A DNA stretch of 64,000 nucleotides from Desmonostoc muscorum LEGE 12446 (GTDB lineage Bacteria > Cyanobacteriota > Cyanobacteriia > Cyanobacteriales > Nostocaceae): positions 1,178,001 through 1,242,000 of the forward strand of contig NZ_JADEXS020000001.1 in the NCBI RefSeq assembly GCF_015207005.2, in the 5' to 3' direction. A model generated the notes under the pieces. That model was given only the letters and a program-made list of their open reading frames with translations, ran no database searches and was not told the origin of the DNA. The translations under genes and the position numbers were made by a program. Positions 45,722 through 54,459 of this stretch are shown here, piece by piece (the stretch's first letter is position 1; each line of letters opens with the position of its first letter).

Positions 45722-47365
45722 ATGAGCAACAGCTACACTTTTGGGCACAAGAAAGCAGGTACATCAACTTTTTCCAATCCGTCCCTTGTCTCACCAAATA
45801 CTCCAACACTGGCAAACCCAACAGGCGGCTTTAGTTTACTAACAAATAATCTAATTCAAACAGCAACAGAGCAATCAACCAACCTCAAAGAGGCTCAGTC
45901 TGCCGGCGAGCAATCCTTATTATCAGAAGCCGTTGAGCAAAGGTCTTTTAGTCACGACATTAGTCGCATAGCGTTGCGTTGTCCCCAGGCAAAACTGACG
46001 GTGGGAGAACCAGGGGACAAGTATGAACAAGAGGCCGATTGGGTGGCAAATCAGGTGATGCGGATGGTTGTGCCAAACAAACTTAATGCTCCCAGCACAC
46101 AGCCTATACAAAACTCCTTGCAGCGCAAATGTGCAGCTTGTGAGGAGGAAGAGAAAGTACAAACTAAGCCATCCCTAGAACCTGCTACTGATGATGGCTT
46201 ACAGGCAGGAGATAATATTGAAAGTCGGCTCAATAGCAGTAAAGGTGGGGGAAGCTCGTTGCCAGATGAGGTGCGATCGTTCATGGAACCCCGGTTTGGT
46301 GCCGATTTTACCTCCGTGCGGGTACATACAGACAGCTACGCGGTGCAGATGAACAGGGAATTGGGCGCACAGTCCTTTACTCATGGTAGCGATGTTTACT
46401 TTGGGGCGGGGAAGTCGCCAGGTAATAATGAGTTGATGGCCCATGAGTTGACTCATGTAGTACAGCAGATAAAAGGGACTCAGGTTAAGAAATCTCTTAA
46501 TCAACCAAATGCTCAACTAGAGTGTTCAGAATGTGAGCTAAACAAAGAAATGTTGCAGGAAGAGCCAGAGATTCAAAGGCAAGCAACTGAAAGCCTGATA
46601 ATACAGCGAGCGACTGACGATCCGTCTCTTCAGGCAGGAATCTATATATCTAAACTATTAGGTGGTAACCCTTATGCCACTGCTTTAGTCAACTGCCTCT
46701 TACGCATCTCTCCTACTCTAGGATTATTCACTCTCTATCGAATCATACGTATATTCACTGCTCCCCCTGAAAACCAACTTCGTCTCTTTAACGAGTTGAT
46801 GATGAGTGATTTTCCTTTGTTAGCGCATGGTACAACAATCTGTAACTGCATTCCACCACATTGGATTGCAGATTACGCCCGTCAGGTGTTAGCCCCATAC
46901 CCAGATGCTGTAGCCAACTTTGACCACTACCTAACTGGAGGCGGAGCACCTTTTGACAATAACGTTGCAAAAATGTTTCGTGAAGATGCTGGTGTCAAAT
47001 CCAAAATGGAAAGTCTACTTGCAAACACAACTGAAACCGAAGGAAAACTCGACGACCCCATCAAGCAATTTGATTACACAACTAAAAACTGGTTGTATGC
47101 TCTGGGCGGCATTGATACATTCTTCTTCAAAATTTATGACGACAATAGCGCACGTCAGAAGAATACAGACGTTAATGATGGTACTGCTCTTGTTGATTTG
47201 GAATTAAGCGACCCATACGAGTGGCACCCTGATGAACGCAGAGCCGACCCCTGTCTACATACTGGAATGGAACTTATGAAGGCTTCTGGTGCACAGGACT
47301 TTCTCGTCATTGGTGCAAACGTCGTGCGCTTAAAGCTTCCTGCCAAAAAAATTCCCAAGTTGTGA
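45722..47365 (+). CDS. DUF4157 (eCIS core) protein, second cassette
   Basis: 547 residues. The first roughly 250 match the first cassette (MSNSYTFGHKKAGTSTFS, EPGDKYEQEADWVANQVM, RKCAACEEEEKVQTKPSLEP, FGADFTSVRVHTDSYAV, AHELTHVVQQ at about 240). From about residue 260 the sequence is unrelated to either other cassette: a helical region (LQAGIYISKLLGGNPYATAL), then LTGGGAPFDNNVAKMFREDA, NWLYALGGIDTFFFKIYDDN and DPYEWHPDERRADPCLHTGM ... SGAQDFLVIGA. I do not recognise the C-terminal domain; as a swapped tip it is a candidate effector. No immunity-like gene follows. Confidence 0.8.
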   Translation: MSNSYTFGHKKAGTSTFSNPSLVSPNTPTLANPTGGFSLLTNNLIQTATEQSTNLKEAQSAGEQSLLSEAVEQRSFSHDISRIALRCPQAKLTVGEPGDKYEQEADWVANQVMRMVVPNKLNAPSTQPIQNSLQRKCAACEEEEKVQTKPSLEPATDDGLQAGDNIESRLNSSKGGGSSLPDEVRSFMEPRFGADFTSVRVHTDSYAVQMNRELGAQSFTHGSDVYFGAGKSPGNNELMAHELTHVVQQIKGTQVKKSLNQPNAQLECSECELNKEMLQEEPEIQRQATESLIIQRATDDPSLQAGIYISKLLGGNPYATALVNCLLRISPTLGLFTLYRIIRIFTAPPENQLRLFNELMMSDFPLLAHGTTICNCIPPHWIADYARQVLAPYPDAVANFDHYLTGGGAPFDNNVAKMFREDAGVKSKMESLLANTTETEGKLDDPIKQFDYTTKNWLYALGGIDTFFFKIYDDNSARQKNTDVNDGTALVDLELSDPYEWHPDERRADPCLHTGMELMKASGAQDFLVIGANVVRLKLPAKKIPKL

Positions 47366-47401
47366 GTATTAACGAGATTGTTGAGCGTAAATGCGATCGC
47401 A

Positions 47402-47951
47402 CTATGACGGCTGTTTGCGATCGCCAGCCTTATCTTGACTCTCCATCAACGACACACCATTCTTCCACAGTTCATACTCGCTAAGATCAATCTCCTCATT
47501 CCACACAATCCCATAGCCCCCCAATACTATTCGGTTAAGAAAATTTGTAGGTTGGGTAGAAGGTCGTGAAACCCAACAAAGCCCTGAAAATGTTGGGTTT
47601 CGTTCCTCAACCCAACCTACACCAAAGTAATTTTTTAGGCTTAATACCATTTCTGTTTGAAGATGCGCTTATAAGACTGATGCAAAACTACAGATTGTAG
47701 CGGCAATTCATGAATTGCCGCTACGCCAATAGAGCGCAGCCTCATATAGAATTGGTATAACCGAGCAGTATTGCATAGCCCCCTAGCTCGACCTTAAAGT
47801 TCTTAAAAAAAGCAGGTTGTCGAAGTGGAGAAAACATTGGAGTATCTAAGAGATGACGAACATCGTATTTTTTCACCTCTTGATTGGTAAATTCAATGAC
47901 TAGAGTAGTATCATCGATTGCTTTGACTTGATGAATTCGGGGATACAACAT
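47402..47951 (-). pseudogene. DUF2442 gene split by a mobile element
   Basis: A second copy of the DUF2442 gene. The 5' part (MLYPRIHQVKAIDDTTLVIE to FKNFKVELGGYA) runs from 47951 to about 47774. The 3' part (YGIVWNEEIDLSEYELWKNG ... SQDKAGD) runs from about 47521 to 47402. Between them is a 252-bp insertion (47522-47773). The DUF4160 partner that precedes the intact copy is missing here. Confidence 0.92.
47522..47773. mobile_element. 252-bp non-coding mobile element with TIRs and 10-bp target duplication
   Basis: The ends are CAATACTATTCGGTTA (left) and the complement of CAATACTGCTCGGTTA (right), 14 of 16 matching. The 10-bp CATAGCCCCC occurs directly on both sides (47512-47521 and 47774-47783), while the uninterrupted gene copy near 44920 has it once. 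Inside are GTAGGTTGGGT..ACCCAACCTAC arms (about 47550-47623) and the GCGGCAATTCATGAATTGCC palindrome (about 47699-47721). There is no transposase frame, so it would move in trans. Confidence 0.9.
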
Positions 47952-47966
47952 AGCTGCTCCTGACCT

Positions 47967-48149
47967 AAATTTACTCCTAGTCCGGCAAAAAACCATGCAA
48001 ATACTGAGATACAAATTGGCGGCTAGGTCTGATTGTAAATTTAGACTAAAGTTGATAGCGATCGCCTTTTCAGAAATTGTAAAATTTGCTAGTTAAAAAT
48101 ACTTGGCAGTAGGAATCACGGCTTTACCCATCAATTAAGGAAGGGTGAG
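47967..48149 (+). repeat. Duplicated leader of DUF4157 cassette, copy 3
   Basis: Third leader copy, joined to the DUF2442 side at the shared string AAATTTACT; it keeps GTAGGAATCACGGCTTTA and GGAAGGGTGAG before the ATG. Confidence 0.9.
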
Positions 48150-49166
48150 ATGAGCAACAGCTACACTTTTGGGCGTAAGAAAGCAGGTACATCAACTTTT
48201 TCCAATCCGTCCCTTGTCTCACCACATACCCCAACACTGGCAAACCCAACAGGCGGCTTTAGTTTACCAAAAAATAATCTAATTCAAACAGCAACAGAGC
48301 AATCAACCAACCTCAAAGAGGCTCAGTTTGCCGACGAGCAATCCTTATTATCAGAAGCCCTTGAGCAAAGGTCTTTTAGTCACGACATTAGTCGCATAGC
48401 GTTGCGTCGTCCCCAGGCAAAACTGACGGTGGGAGAACCAGGGGACAAGTACGAGCAGGAAGCAGATTGGATGGCAAATCAGGTGATGCGGATGGTTGTG
48501 CCCCACAAACTTAACACTCCTACCGTACAGCCTGTACAAGACTCCTTGCGACGCAAATGTGCAGCCTGTGAACACGAAGAAGACAAAGTACAAACTAAGC
48601 CATCTATACAATCGGCTAATAATGTAGGCTTACAGGCACGGAATAATATTGAGAGTCAGCTCAATAGTAGTAAAAGCGAGGGAAGTTCGTTGCCAGATGA
48701 AGTGCGATCGTTCATGGAAGCCCCCTTTCGGACTAACTTTGTGATCTTACAGCGACAGGAGCAGGTGCCTGCCAGTTGCCCCAACCGCGAGCCGGACTTC
48801 AATGGAGTCGAAGGGATTATCAATAATGCATACGGCGGCAGCCGCAGCAATACGTACTCGGTAGATCAACTTTTCGATGCTTGGTCGCACGTTCGTGTGC
48901 AGAGGGAGAAGCCGGGAGGAGTCAACTGCTGTAGTCCGGAACTGCCTGCTGCCGAGCACTACTTGTACGCACGCTATACAGTTGCCAATCGCGACTACTC
49001 CCCGTTTGAGATGAAGGCCCTCATCTGGGGGTACGGTTACTTCAAATTCCTCGTCCCTAAGACGGGTATCTGCCCCAAATCGCCCGACACTCAAGGTTCC
49101 CGAGATTGGGGTTATCGCGGTGCAGATGATGGTGCCACCGACCTGTTTCACCAGGAATTGGCTTAG
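48150..49166 (+). CDS. Truncated DUF4157-leader protein with a different C-terminal domain
   Basis: 338 residues. The first roughly 190 match the other cassettes (MSNSYTFGRKKAGTSTFS, EPGDKYEQEADWMANQVMRM, RKCAACEHEEDKVQTKPS, LPDEVRSFME). The sequence then departs: the HELTH segment is absent, replaced by PFRTNFVILQRQEQVPASCP and an unrecognised domain with GVNCCSPELPAAEHYLYARY, FEMKALIWGYGYFKFL and CPKSPDTQGSRDWGYRGADD. This 3' part is visibly richer in G+C and uses different codons (CCG, CGC, CTC) from the 5' part, so it probably came from another source by tip exchange. Confidence 0.78.
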   Translation: MSNSYTFGRKKAGTSTFSNPSLVSPHTPTLANPTGGFSLPKNNLIQTATEQSTNLKEAQFADEQSLLSEALEQRSFSHDISRIALRRPQAKLTVGEPGDKYEQEADWMANQVMRMVVPHKLNTPTVQPVQDSLRRKCAACEHEEDKVQTKPSIQSANNVGLQARNNIESQLNSSKSEGSSLPDEVRSFMEAPFRTNFVILQRQEQVPASCPNREPDFNGVEGIINNAYGGSRSNTYSVDQLFDAWSHVRVQREKPGGVNCCSPELPAAEHYLYARYTVANRDYSPFEMKALIWGYGYFKFLVPKTGICPKSPDTQGSRDWGYRGADDGATDLFHQELA

Positions 49167-49207
49167 CCGACCTTGTAGGGTGGGCATTGTCAGCTCCGCG
49201 ATTAGTG

Positions 49208-49393
49208 CTAGAAAACTTTAGGGTAAAGTCGAATAGAAATCGGCTCATACTTTTCTTCTTCCTCTTTCGCGGGGCGACCCCGCTTCTTCAGGTTAATCCC
49301 AAGCTGTTCAGCGATCGCGGCTCTGAATTCTTGGCTTTCTTCTGATGTGACTCGCCTTGCTCTTTCAAAAGGAAACTCAGATTCCTGATTCAT
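49208..49393 (-). CDS. Truncated BrnA/CopG-like antitoxin
   Basis: 61 residues from the ATG at 49393 (MNQESEFPFERARRVTSEES). The middle KKRGRPAKEEEEKYEPISIR is the usual linker plus first strand of a ribbon-helix-helix antitoxin, but the protein ends at RLYPKVF instead of continuing into the two helices. The DNA-binding domain is therefore incomplete. No toxin gene was found beside it; the upstream frame (49394 onward) reads WHDIDFYHSGTTHKGCAKAA without a recognised family. Confidence 0.55.
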   Translation of the reverse strand: MNQESEFPFERARRVTSEESQEFRAAIAEQLGINLKKRGRPAKEEEEKYEPISIRLYPKVF

Positions 49394-49429
49394 ATCGCTG
49401 GCACTCCCTTTTTGTCGCTTTTCTCGCAC

Positions 49430-49689
49430 TAATGATCCTATGTCTGCTAGTCTGGTTGCAGCTTTTGCACAGCCTTTATGAGTTGTTCCAGAATGATAGA
49501 AATCGATATCATGCCAATAGCCATCATTGAGTTTTTTAAATTGCAGAGCGATCGCCGATCTTGTAGCTTCGCTAAGGCATCATACGAAAGTGGCAGAGAA
49601 AAAAGTGCGATCGCCTATTTTGTAGGTGGGTATTCCCAAAAATGTCCAATCACGTCAAAATGCTTAAAAGCAATAGCCACCGTACTGAC
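49430..49689. other. Intergenic remnant region
   Basis: Two HIP1-like sites and an open minus-strand frame (FKKLNDGYWHDIDFYHSG) continuous with the antitoxin-like gene. No recognised domain and no start; probably a decayed gene. Confidence 0.35.
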
Positions 49690-50439
49690 TTACACCTTCC
49701 CAAATCGGCGTTCCCGTTGCTGGTAGGCACACAAGGCGCGGTGAAACTCAGCGCGGTCAAAATCTGGCCAAAGAGTATCGGTGATGTAAATTTCTCCGTA
49801 AGCCATTTGCCAGAGCAGGAAATTAGAAAGGCGCATTTCTCCACTGGTGCGAATTAACAAATCTGGGTCAGTAATTCCCGCTGTGTACAAGTGGCTTTCA
49901 AATACCTGTTCATCAATTTCATCAGGTTGTAGTAGACCTTGCTGGACTTGTTTGGCGATCGCCCGACAAGCTTGTAAAATCTCTTGGCGTCCGCCATAAT
50001 TAGTTGCCACTGAAAACCGGATGGCGCGGTTATTTTTGGTTTCTTCCATCGAACGAGAAATTTCTTGTTGGAGCGATCGCGGCAAAGCCTGTAAATTTCC
50101 CACAAACTTTATTTGCACGTTCTCTTCAACCATTTCCCGCAGTTCTTGACGTAAAACTTTTTGGAAAAGAGTCATCAAAAAATCTACTTCTTCCTGGGGT
50201 CTTTTCCAGTTTTCGGTGGAAAAAGCATAAGCTGTTAGTGCCTGGATTCCCCAATCCTTGCAACAACGAAGCAAATCCTTGAGAGCATCGACTCCTCGCT
50301 TATGCCCCATAATGCGTGGTAGACCTTGACGTTTAGCCCATCGACCATTGCCATCCATAATCACCGCAACGTGCTGGGGCAATAGTTCTCGTTTCAAGTC
50401 AGTGGGCAAATCTTGCAGTTTAGTTTGTTGTGCTGTCAT
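49690..50439 (-). CDS. uppS: Isoprenyl transferase (undecaprenyl diphosphate synthase family)
   Basis: 249 residues. The cis-prenyltransferase motifs are present: [20 protein letters not shown] (catalytic Asp), [36 protein letters not shown], and near the end [20 protein letters not shown] with [13 protein letters not shown]. It condenses isopentenyl diphosphate units to make the lipid carrier for peptidoglycan and glycans. Its ATG overlaps the stop of cdaA by 4 bp; it is the last gene of a lysA-cdaA-uppS run. Isoprenoid precursors come from the dxr pathway also in this window. Confidence 0.95.
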   Translation of the reverse strand: MTAQQTKLQDLPTDLKRELLPQHVAVIMDGNGRWAKRQGLPRIMGHKRGVDALKDLLRCCKDWGIQALTAYAFSTENWKRPQEEVDFLMTLFQKVLRQELREMVEENVQIKFVGNLQALPRSLQQEISRSMEETKNNRAIRFSVATNYGGRQEILQACRAIAKQVQQGLLQPDEIDEQVFESHLYTAGITDPDLLIRTSGEMRLSNFLLWQMAYGEIYITDTLWPDFDRAEFHRALCAYQQRERRFGKV

Positions 50440-51359
50440 TTTTTATCTCGAGAAGCGGTCGATGGTAATCTGAGTAAACGTGAAACCAATGCTAGTGTCT
50501 TCCCACCTATCTGACGAGCCAAGCTCAAAAGACCAGGAGCAACAGCTTCCCGATCCACAGTTGGGGACAAGAGATCCTCTAATGACTCTTTGAGCTTTCT
50601 AATCGTCAGTGGTCTATTTAGGGTTCCTCGTTCCGCTAAGGAAATAGAACCCGTTTCTTCTGATACAACGACACAAATGCAATTTTCGACCCGCTCAGTA
50701 ATTCCCATTGCCGCCCGGTGGCGTGTTCCCAACTGGCGCGAGGCTGTGCGTCCCGAAAGTGGTAAAATTATACCCGATGCCACAATCCGCGAACCACGGA
50801 TTAATGTCGCTCCATCGTGTAACAAAGTTTTCGGCTGAAAAATTGTCTGGATCAGTTCTTTAGAAACTTCCGCGTTTAGCTTTACTCCTGGCACAGAAAA
50901 ATCCCGCTCATCAATTGGGCCTGTGGTTTCCAAAATTAGTAAAGCTCCAATACGGTTTTTTGACAATTCTTTAACAGCCTCAACAATTTCATCAATTACA
51001 CTATCAGATTTGGGGATTGCCAAGCGATCGGGTTGAAACAGCTGACGAAATTCGCCGCGCCCCAATTGTTCTAAAAATCGCCGAAACTCTGACTGTAGAG
51101 CAACTGCCATCGCTACAGCACAACCAATCACCAATTTTTCTAGTACAAAATTTAGCAGAGGTAGGCCGAATCTGCCACTTAGTGCTGAGGCTAGCATCAA
51201 AATAATGAATCCTCGCACCATCCATAGTGTCCGGCGCTCACTAATAATAACTAGTATCATGTACGTCAGCGCCAGCACAAATACAATATCCAGAGTCCCA
51301 AACAGCAAGGACTGTGACCATCCCAGGTTTATCAGCCATTGCTTCCACCAATCTCTCAT
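50436..51359 (-). CDS. cdaA: Diadenylate cyclase CdaA
   Basis: 307 residues. Three N-terminal membrane spans ([47 protein letters not shown]), a short coiled segment ([14 protein letters not shown]), then the DisA_N cyclase domain with [18 protein letters not shown] (DGA) and [12 protein letters not shown] (RHR). It makes the second messenger c-di-AMP from two ATP at the membrane, controlling potassium and osmotic balance and wall synthesis in other bacteria. The 4-bp overlap with uppS suggests coupled expression. Confidence 0.95.
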   Translation of the reverse strand: MRDWWKQWLINLGWSQSLLFGTLDIVFVLALTYMILVIISERRTLWMVRGFIILMLASALSGRFGLPLLNFVLEKLVIGCAVAMAVALQSEFRRFLEQLGRGEFRQLFQPDRLAIPKSDSVIDEIVEAVKELSKNRIGALLILETTGPIDERDFSVPGVKLNAEVSKELIQTIFQPKTLLHDGATLIRGSRIVASGIILPLSGRTASRQLGTRHRAAMGITERVENCICVVVSEETGSISLAERGTLNRPLTIRKLKESLEDLLSPTVDREAVAPGLLSLARQIGGKTLALVSRLLRLPSTASRDKK

Positions 51360-51388
51360 GACATCTGGATTACACTTTTGCCTCTAAT

Positions 51389-51530
51389 TACAGTTAGGAG
51401 TTAGGAATTAGGAGTTAGGAGTTAGGAGTTAGGAGTTATGAAATAAACTTTTAATTCAAAACTCAAAACTCAAAACTTAAAATTCACTACTCCTAAGTTC
51501 TAACTTTTAACTCCTAACTCTTGATTTTTC
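51389..51530. repeat. GGAGTTA / TAACTCC repeats at the lysA 3' end
   Basis: Direct GAGTTAGGAGTTAGGAGTTA units and, at 51482-51530, their complement. The second array codes the last residues of lysA (KNQELGVKS). Confidence 0.75.
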
Positions 51531-52930
51531 AGTCTTTGGGGTAGGCGATCTTGTCGAATTAAGTCTTGATAAGTTTCACGTTGCAAAATTAAATTTGCTT
51601 CCCCATTCGCCACTACCACTGCTGCCGATCGCGGCAAGCGGTTGTAGTTAGATGCCATACTGTAATTGTACGCACCAGTTCCCATAACTACGAGAATATC
51701 TCCTGGTTCTGTCTTTGGGAGTAGGGCATTTTTAATCAGGATATCTCCTGATTCACAATGTTTCCCAGCAATTGTGACGGTTTCGGTTAAGGGAGAGGAC
51801 ATTTTATTGGCAACCACTGCCCGATAAACTGATTGGTAAGTAATCGGACGGGGATTGTCAGACATTCCCCCATCAATTGCTACGTAGGTACGAATTTCTG
51901 GGATCACTTTGGATGAACCAATAGTGTAGGCTGTAACGCAAGCTGTGGCAATTAGCGATCGCCCCGGTTCACAAAGTAATTTTGGCAAAGGTAAATTTTC
52001 GGCTGCACAAGCTTCTTGGATTACTTCACAAATCGGCTTCGCCCATTCTTCAATGCTAGGGGGATCGTCTGATTCTGTATACTTAATCCCTAAACCACCA
52101 CCGACATTTAACTCTGTCAAATTTAAACCATACTTCGCCGCATCCCGCAACCACTGTACCATCAGAGCAGCTAAATCTCGATGCGGTTGCCGCTCAAAAA
52201 TTTGGGAACCGATATGAGCATGTAACCCTACGCAGTTAAGGAAAGATTGTTGACTAACAAAAGTAAATAATTCCTCTAGCTCATTGGGATCGAAGCCAAA
52301 TTTGCTATCTAGTTGTCCAGTGCGGATATATTCATGTGTGTGACATTCAATACCCGGAGTCAGGCGCAATAAAAATCGAGGCTGTAGGTCAGGGGAATTT
52401 GCCGCCTCCACAATTTCTACCAAAGTGCGTAACTCATGCCAGTTATCCACCACAATAGTGCAACCGACTTCTGTGGCAAAAATCAGTTCTTCACGAGATT
52501 TATTGTTGCTATGAAGATAGATTTTCTCAGGATTGACACCTGCTTCTAGCGCGGTATAAAGTTCACCACCTGATGCAACATCAATTCCTAAACCTTCAGA
52601 GGCAGCGATCGCACAAACTGCTAAACAATTCCAAGCTTTTGAAGCATACAATACTTGAGATTCGCCTTTGTAGTATTCTTTGAAAGCATCTCGGTATTGC
52701 TGACAACCCAAACGCAGGGTTTCTTCATCTAAAATATATAAAGGTGAACCAAACTGCTTAACTAGGGTTGTGATATCACACCCACCAATTTCCAAGAAGT
52801 CATGATTATGAACTCTGGCTGTTAAGGGTAAAAGTTCCTGATTAGGCGAAGAATTTGCTTTGCTGCTGCGCCTTTGAGGTAAATATTGACTTCCAGAATG
52901 TTGAACCCCAGTGGGGTGAGTCGATACCAT
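51500..52930 (-). CDS. lysA: Diaminopimelate decarboxylase
   Basis: 476 residues. A PLP-dependent fold III enzyme that makes lysine from meso-DAP. Visible are VLYASKAWNCLAVCAIAASE (PLP Lys), LGIDVASGGELYTALEAGV, YLHSNNKSREEL, VGLHAHIGSQIFERQPHRD, ELNVGGGLGIKYTESDDPP, LCEPGRSLIATACVTAYTIG and CESGDIL ... VMGTGAYNYSMASNYNR. The first 40 residues are a polar extension common in cyanobacterial LysA. The final residues come from a repeat. It leads the run into cdaA and uppS (140 bp gap). Confidence 0.95.
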   Translation of the reverse strand: MVSTHPTGVQHSGSQYLPQRRSSKANSSPNQELLPLTARVHNHDFLEIGGCDITTLVKQFGSPLYILDEETLRLGCQQYRDAFKEYYKGESQVLYASKAWNCLAVCAIAASEGLGIDVASGGELYTALEAGVNPEKIYLHSNNKSREELIFATEVGCTIVVDNWHELRTLVEIVEAANSPDLQPRFLLRLTPGIECHTHEYIRTGQLDSKFGFDPNELEELFTFVSQQSFLNCVGLHAHIGSQIFERQPHRDLAALMVQWLRDAAKYGLNLTELNVGGGLGIKYTESDDPPSIEEWAKPICEVIQEACAAENLPLPKLLCEPGRSLIATACVTAYTIGSSKVIPEIRTYVAIDGGMSDNPRPITYQSVYRAVVANKMSSPLTETVTIAGKHCESGDILIKNALLPKTEPGDILVVMGTGAYNYSMASNYNRLPRSAAVVVANGEANLILQRETYQDLIRQDRLPQRLKNQELGVKS

Positions 52931-53029
52931 AACTATAATTAATTGTCCTTGTTTAAAATACGGGGGTGAGTAAGTCTCCCGTTTCTCAGTTTACCTTTTT
53001 CAGCAATAAGGGTCACACTGAACCTCAAA

Positions 53030-53232
53030 GAGATGGGGGGACTGGGGACTGGGGACTGGGGATTGGGGACTGGGGATTGGGGACACTTCTTGAGCTTCAG
53101 TGCATGGCTGGGGACTGGGGACTAGAGATTGCGAGTGTGGGAGTGTGGGAGATATGGGAAGCTTACAGTCTTTGCCCATACTCACCACAGTCCCCACACT
53201 CATTCATCCCCCTTATCCCCAATCCCCAATCC
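53030..53232. repeat. GGGGACT repeats with inverted partner
   Basis: GGGGACTGGGGATTGGGG units (53036-53120) and complementary CCCCAATCCC units (53185-53232) flank GAGTGTGGGAG units. Between the divergent lysA and rimI; no gene seen. Confidence 0.75.
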
Positions 53233-53352
53233 CTTTTATACAGAAAACAGCACCAAAGTCAGGTTAGTAACAGTTATTTAGTATAAAAAGTTCTAGCCTT
53301 AACTAACTTTGTGTGGGTCTCGTGTAACAGTTTGTAATATTATTCAATAGAT

Positions 53353-53874
53353 GTGATTTCATTAGACTTAGAAATTAAATCATTAAAAACAGAGCATCTG
53401 ACTGCATTGCTGGAACTAGATCTAGCTTGTTTTGGTGGTCTGTGGACAATGGAGGCTTACCAACGAGAGTTGGACAGTCCCAATAGCGATCTGCTGGGTT
53501 TGTTTTCCCCTGTCTCTAGTTCCAGACTGCTGGGAATGGGTTGCTTTTGGTCAATTTTAGAAGAAGCTCACATTACAATTTTGGCGGTTCATCCCCAATA
53601 TCAGCGCCAAGGTTTAGGACAGACTTTACTATATTCACTGATCAAAACAGCTTGCGATCGCGGTTTGGAGCGAGCTACTCTCGAAGTCCGAGCTTCCAAC
53701 TTGGGGGCTATATCTTTATATCAAAAATTTGGCTTCAAAACAGCAGGGCGCCGTCGGGGTTACTACCAAGATAACGGTGAAGATGCGCTCATTCTTTGGC
53801 TCCCAGACCTCCAACACCCAAAATTTCAAGCCACTTTAGACCACTGGCATTCCATTGTTAATGGATCATTGTAG
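53353..53874 (+). CDS. rimI: Ribosomal-protein-alanine N-acetyltransferase
   Basis: 173 residues with a GTG start at 53353 (the ATG two bases earlier is out of frame and hits TGA). GNAT fold: LTALLELDLACFGGLWTMEA, AHITILAVHPQYQRQGLGQT (acetyl-CoA loop Q-x-x-G-x-G), LERATLEVRASNLGAISLYQ and KFGFKTAGRRRGYYQDNGED. These match RimI, which acetylates N-terminal Ala of ribosomal protein S18; other protein targets are possible. Confidence 0.9.
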   Translation: MISLDLEIKSLKTEHLTALLELDLACFGGLWTMEAYQRELDSPNSDLLGLFSPVSSSRLLGMGCFWSILEEAHITILAVHPQYQRQGLGQTLLYSLIKTACDRGLERATLEVRASNLGAISLYQKFGFKTAGRRRGYYQDNGEDALILWLPDLQHPKFQATLDHWHSIVNGSL

Positions 53875-53879
53875 ATATT

Positions 53880-54459
53880 TTCGATGCCTGACCGAATTTT
53901 AGATTTTAAATTTTGGATTTTGGATTGAAGTGAAGATTCTTGCATCCAAAATTTCAAAAGGTATCAGAGCAAGCGAATTTATACTCGCTCCCCGAGAAGC
54001 AAGCTACGTGGAATAAATCCAAAATCTAAAATTACTTGACTTGCCCCTGAATTGATTGCTGGGGTCAATCTAAAATCTAAAATCTAAAATCCAAAATTGT
54101 CTGACGCTGCTGCTAAGGCATCCTACCAAACCAGCGCTCAACTCAATTCCATAGATATATTAAGCGCTCGCCCTTATATTATCATCGTTTGATGACAATA
54201 TAAGGGCGATCGCTATATCAATAACTCTTGCAAAAATCTGTCAAAGATTACTGCCGAGTATCAAGGGAACACACTAAAAACTTACCATTAAATTTTCTCA
54301 TTAATCAGTCAAACAATTTTGGATTTTGGATTTTGGATTTTGGATTTTGGATTTTGGATTTATTTGACCTGCAACGGGTGTTAGCGTAGCGGCATGTTAG
54401 TCCGGCATGAAGCAAAAAAATCTAAAATCTAAAATTTAAAATCTAAAATTGGCTCAACT
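53880..54459. repeat. ATTTTGG/AAATCTAAAAT repeats, no gene
   Basis: Several ATTTTAAATTTTGGATTTTG blocks, with TTTTGGA heptamers in tandem at 54316-54360 and complementary TCTAAAATCTAAAAT blocks at 54420-54450. A HIP1 site and a GTCATCAAACGATGATAATA-like hairpin (54172-54202) also occur. Confidence 0.7.
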
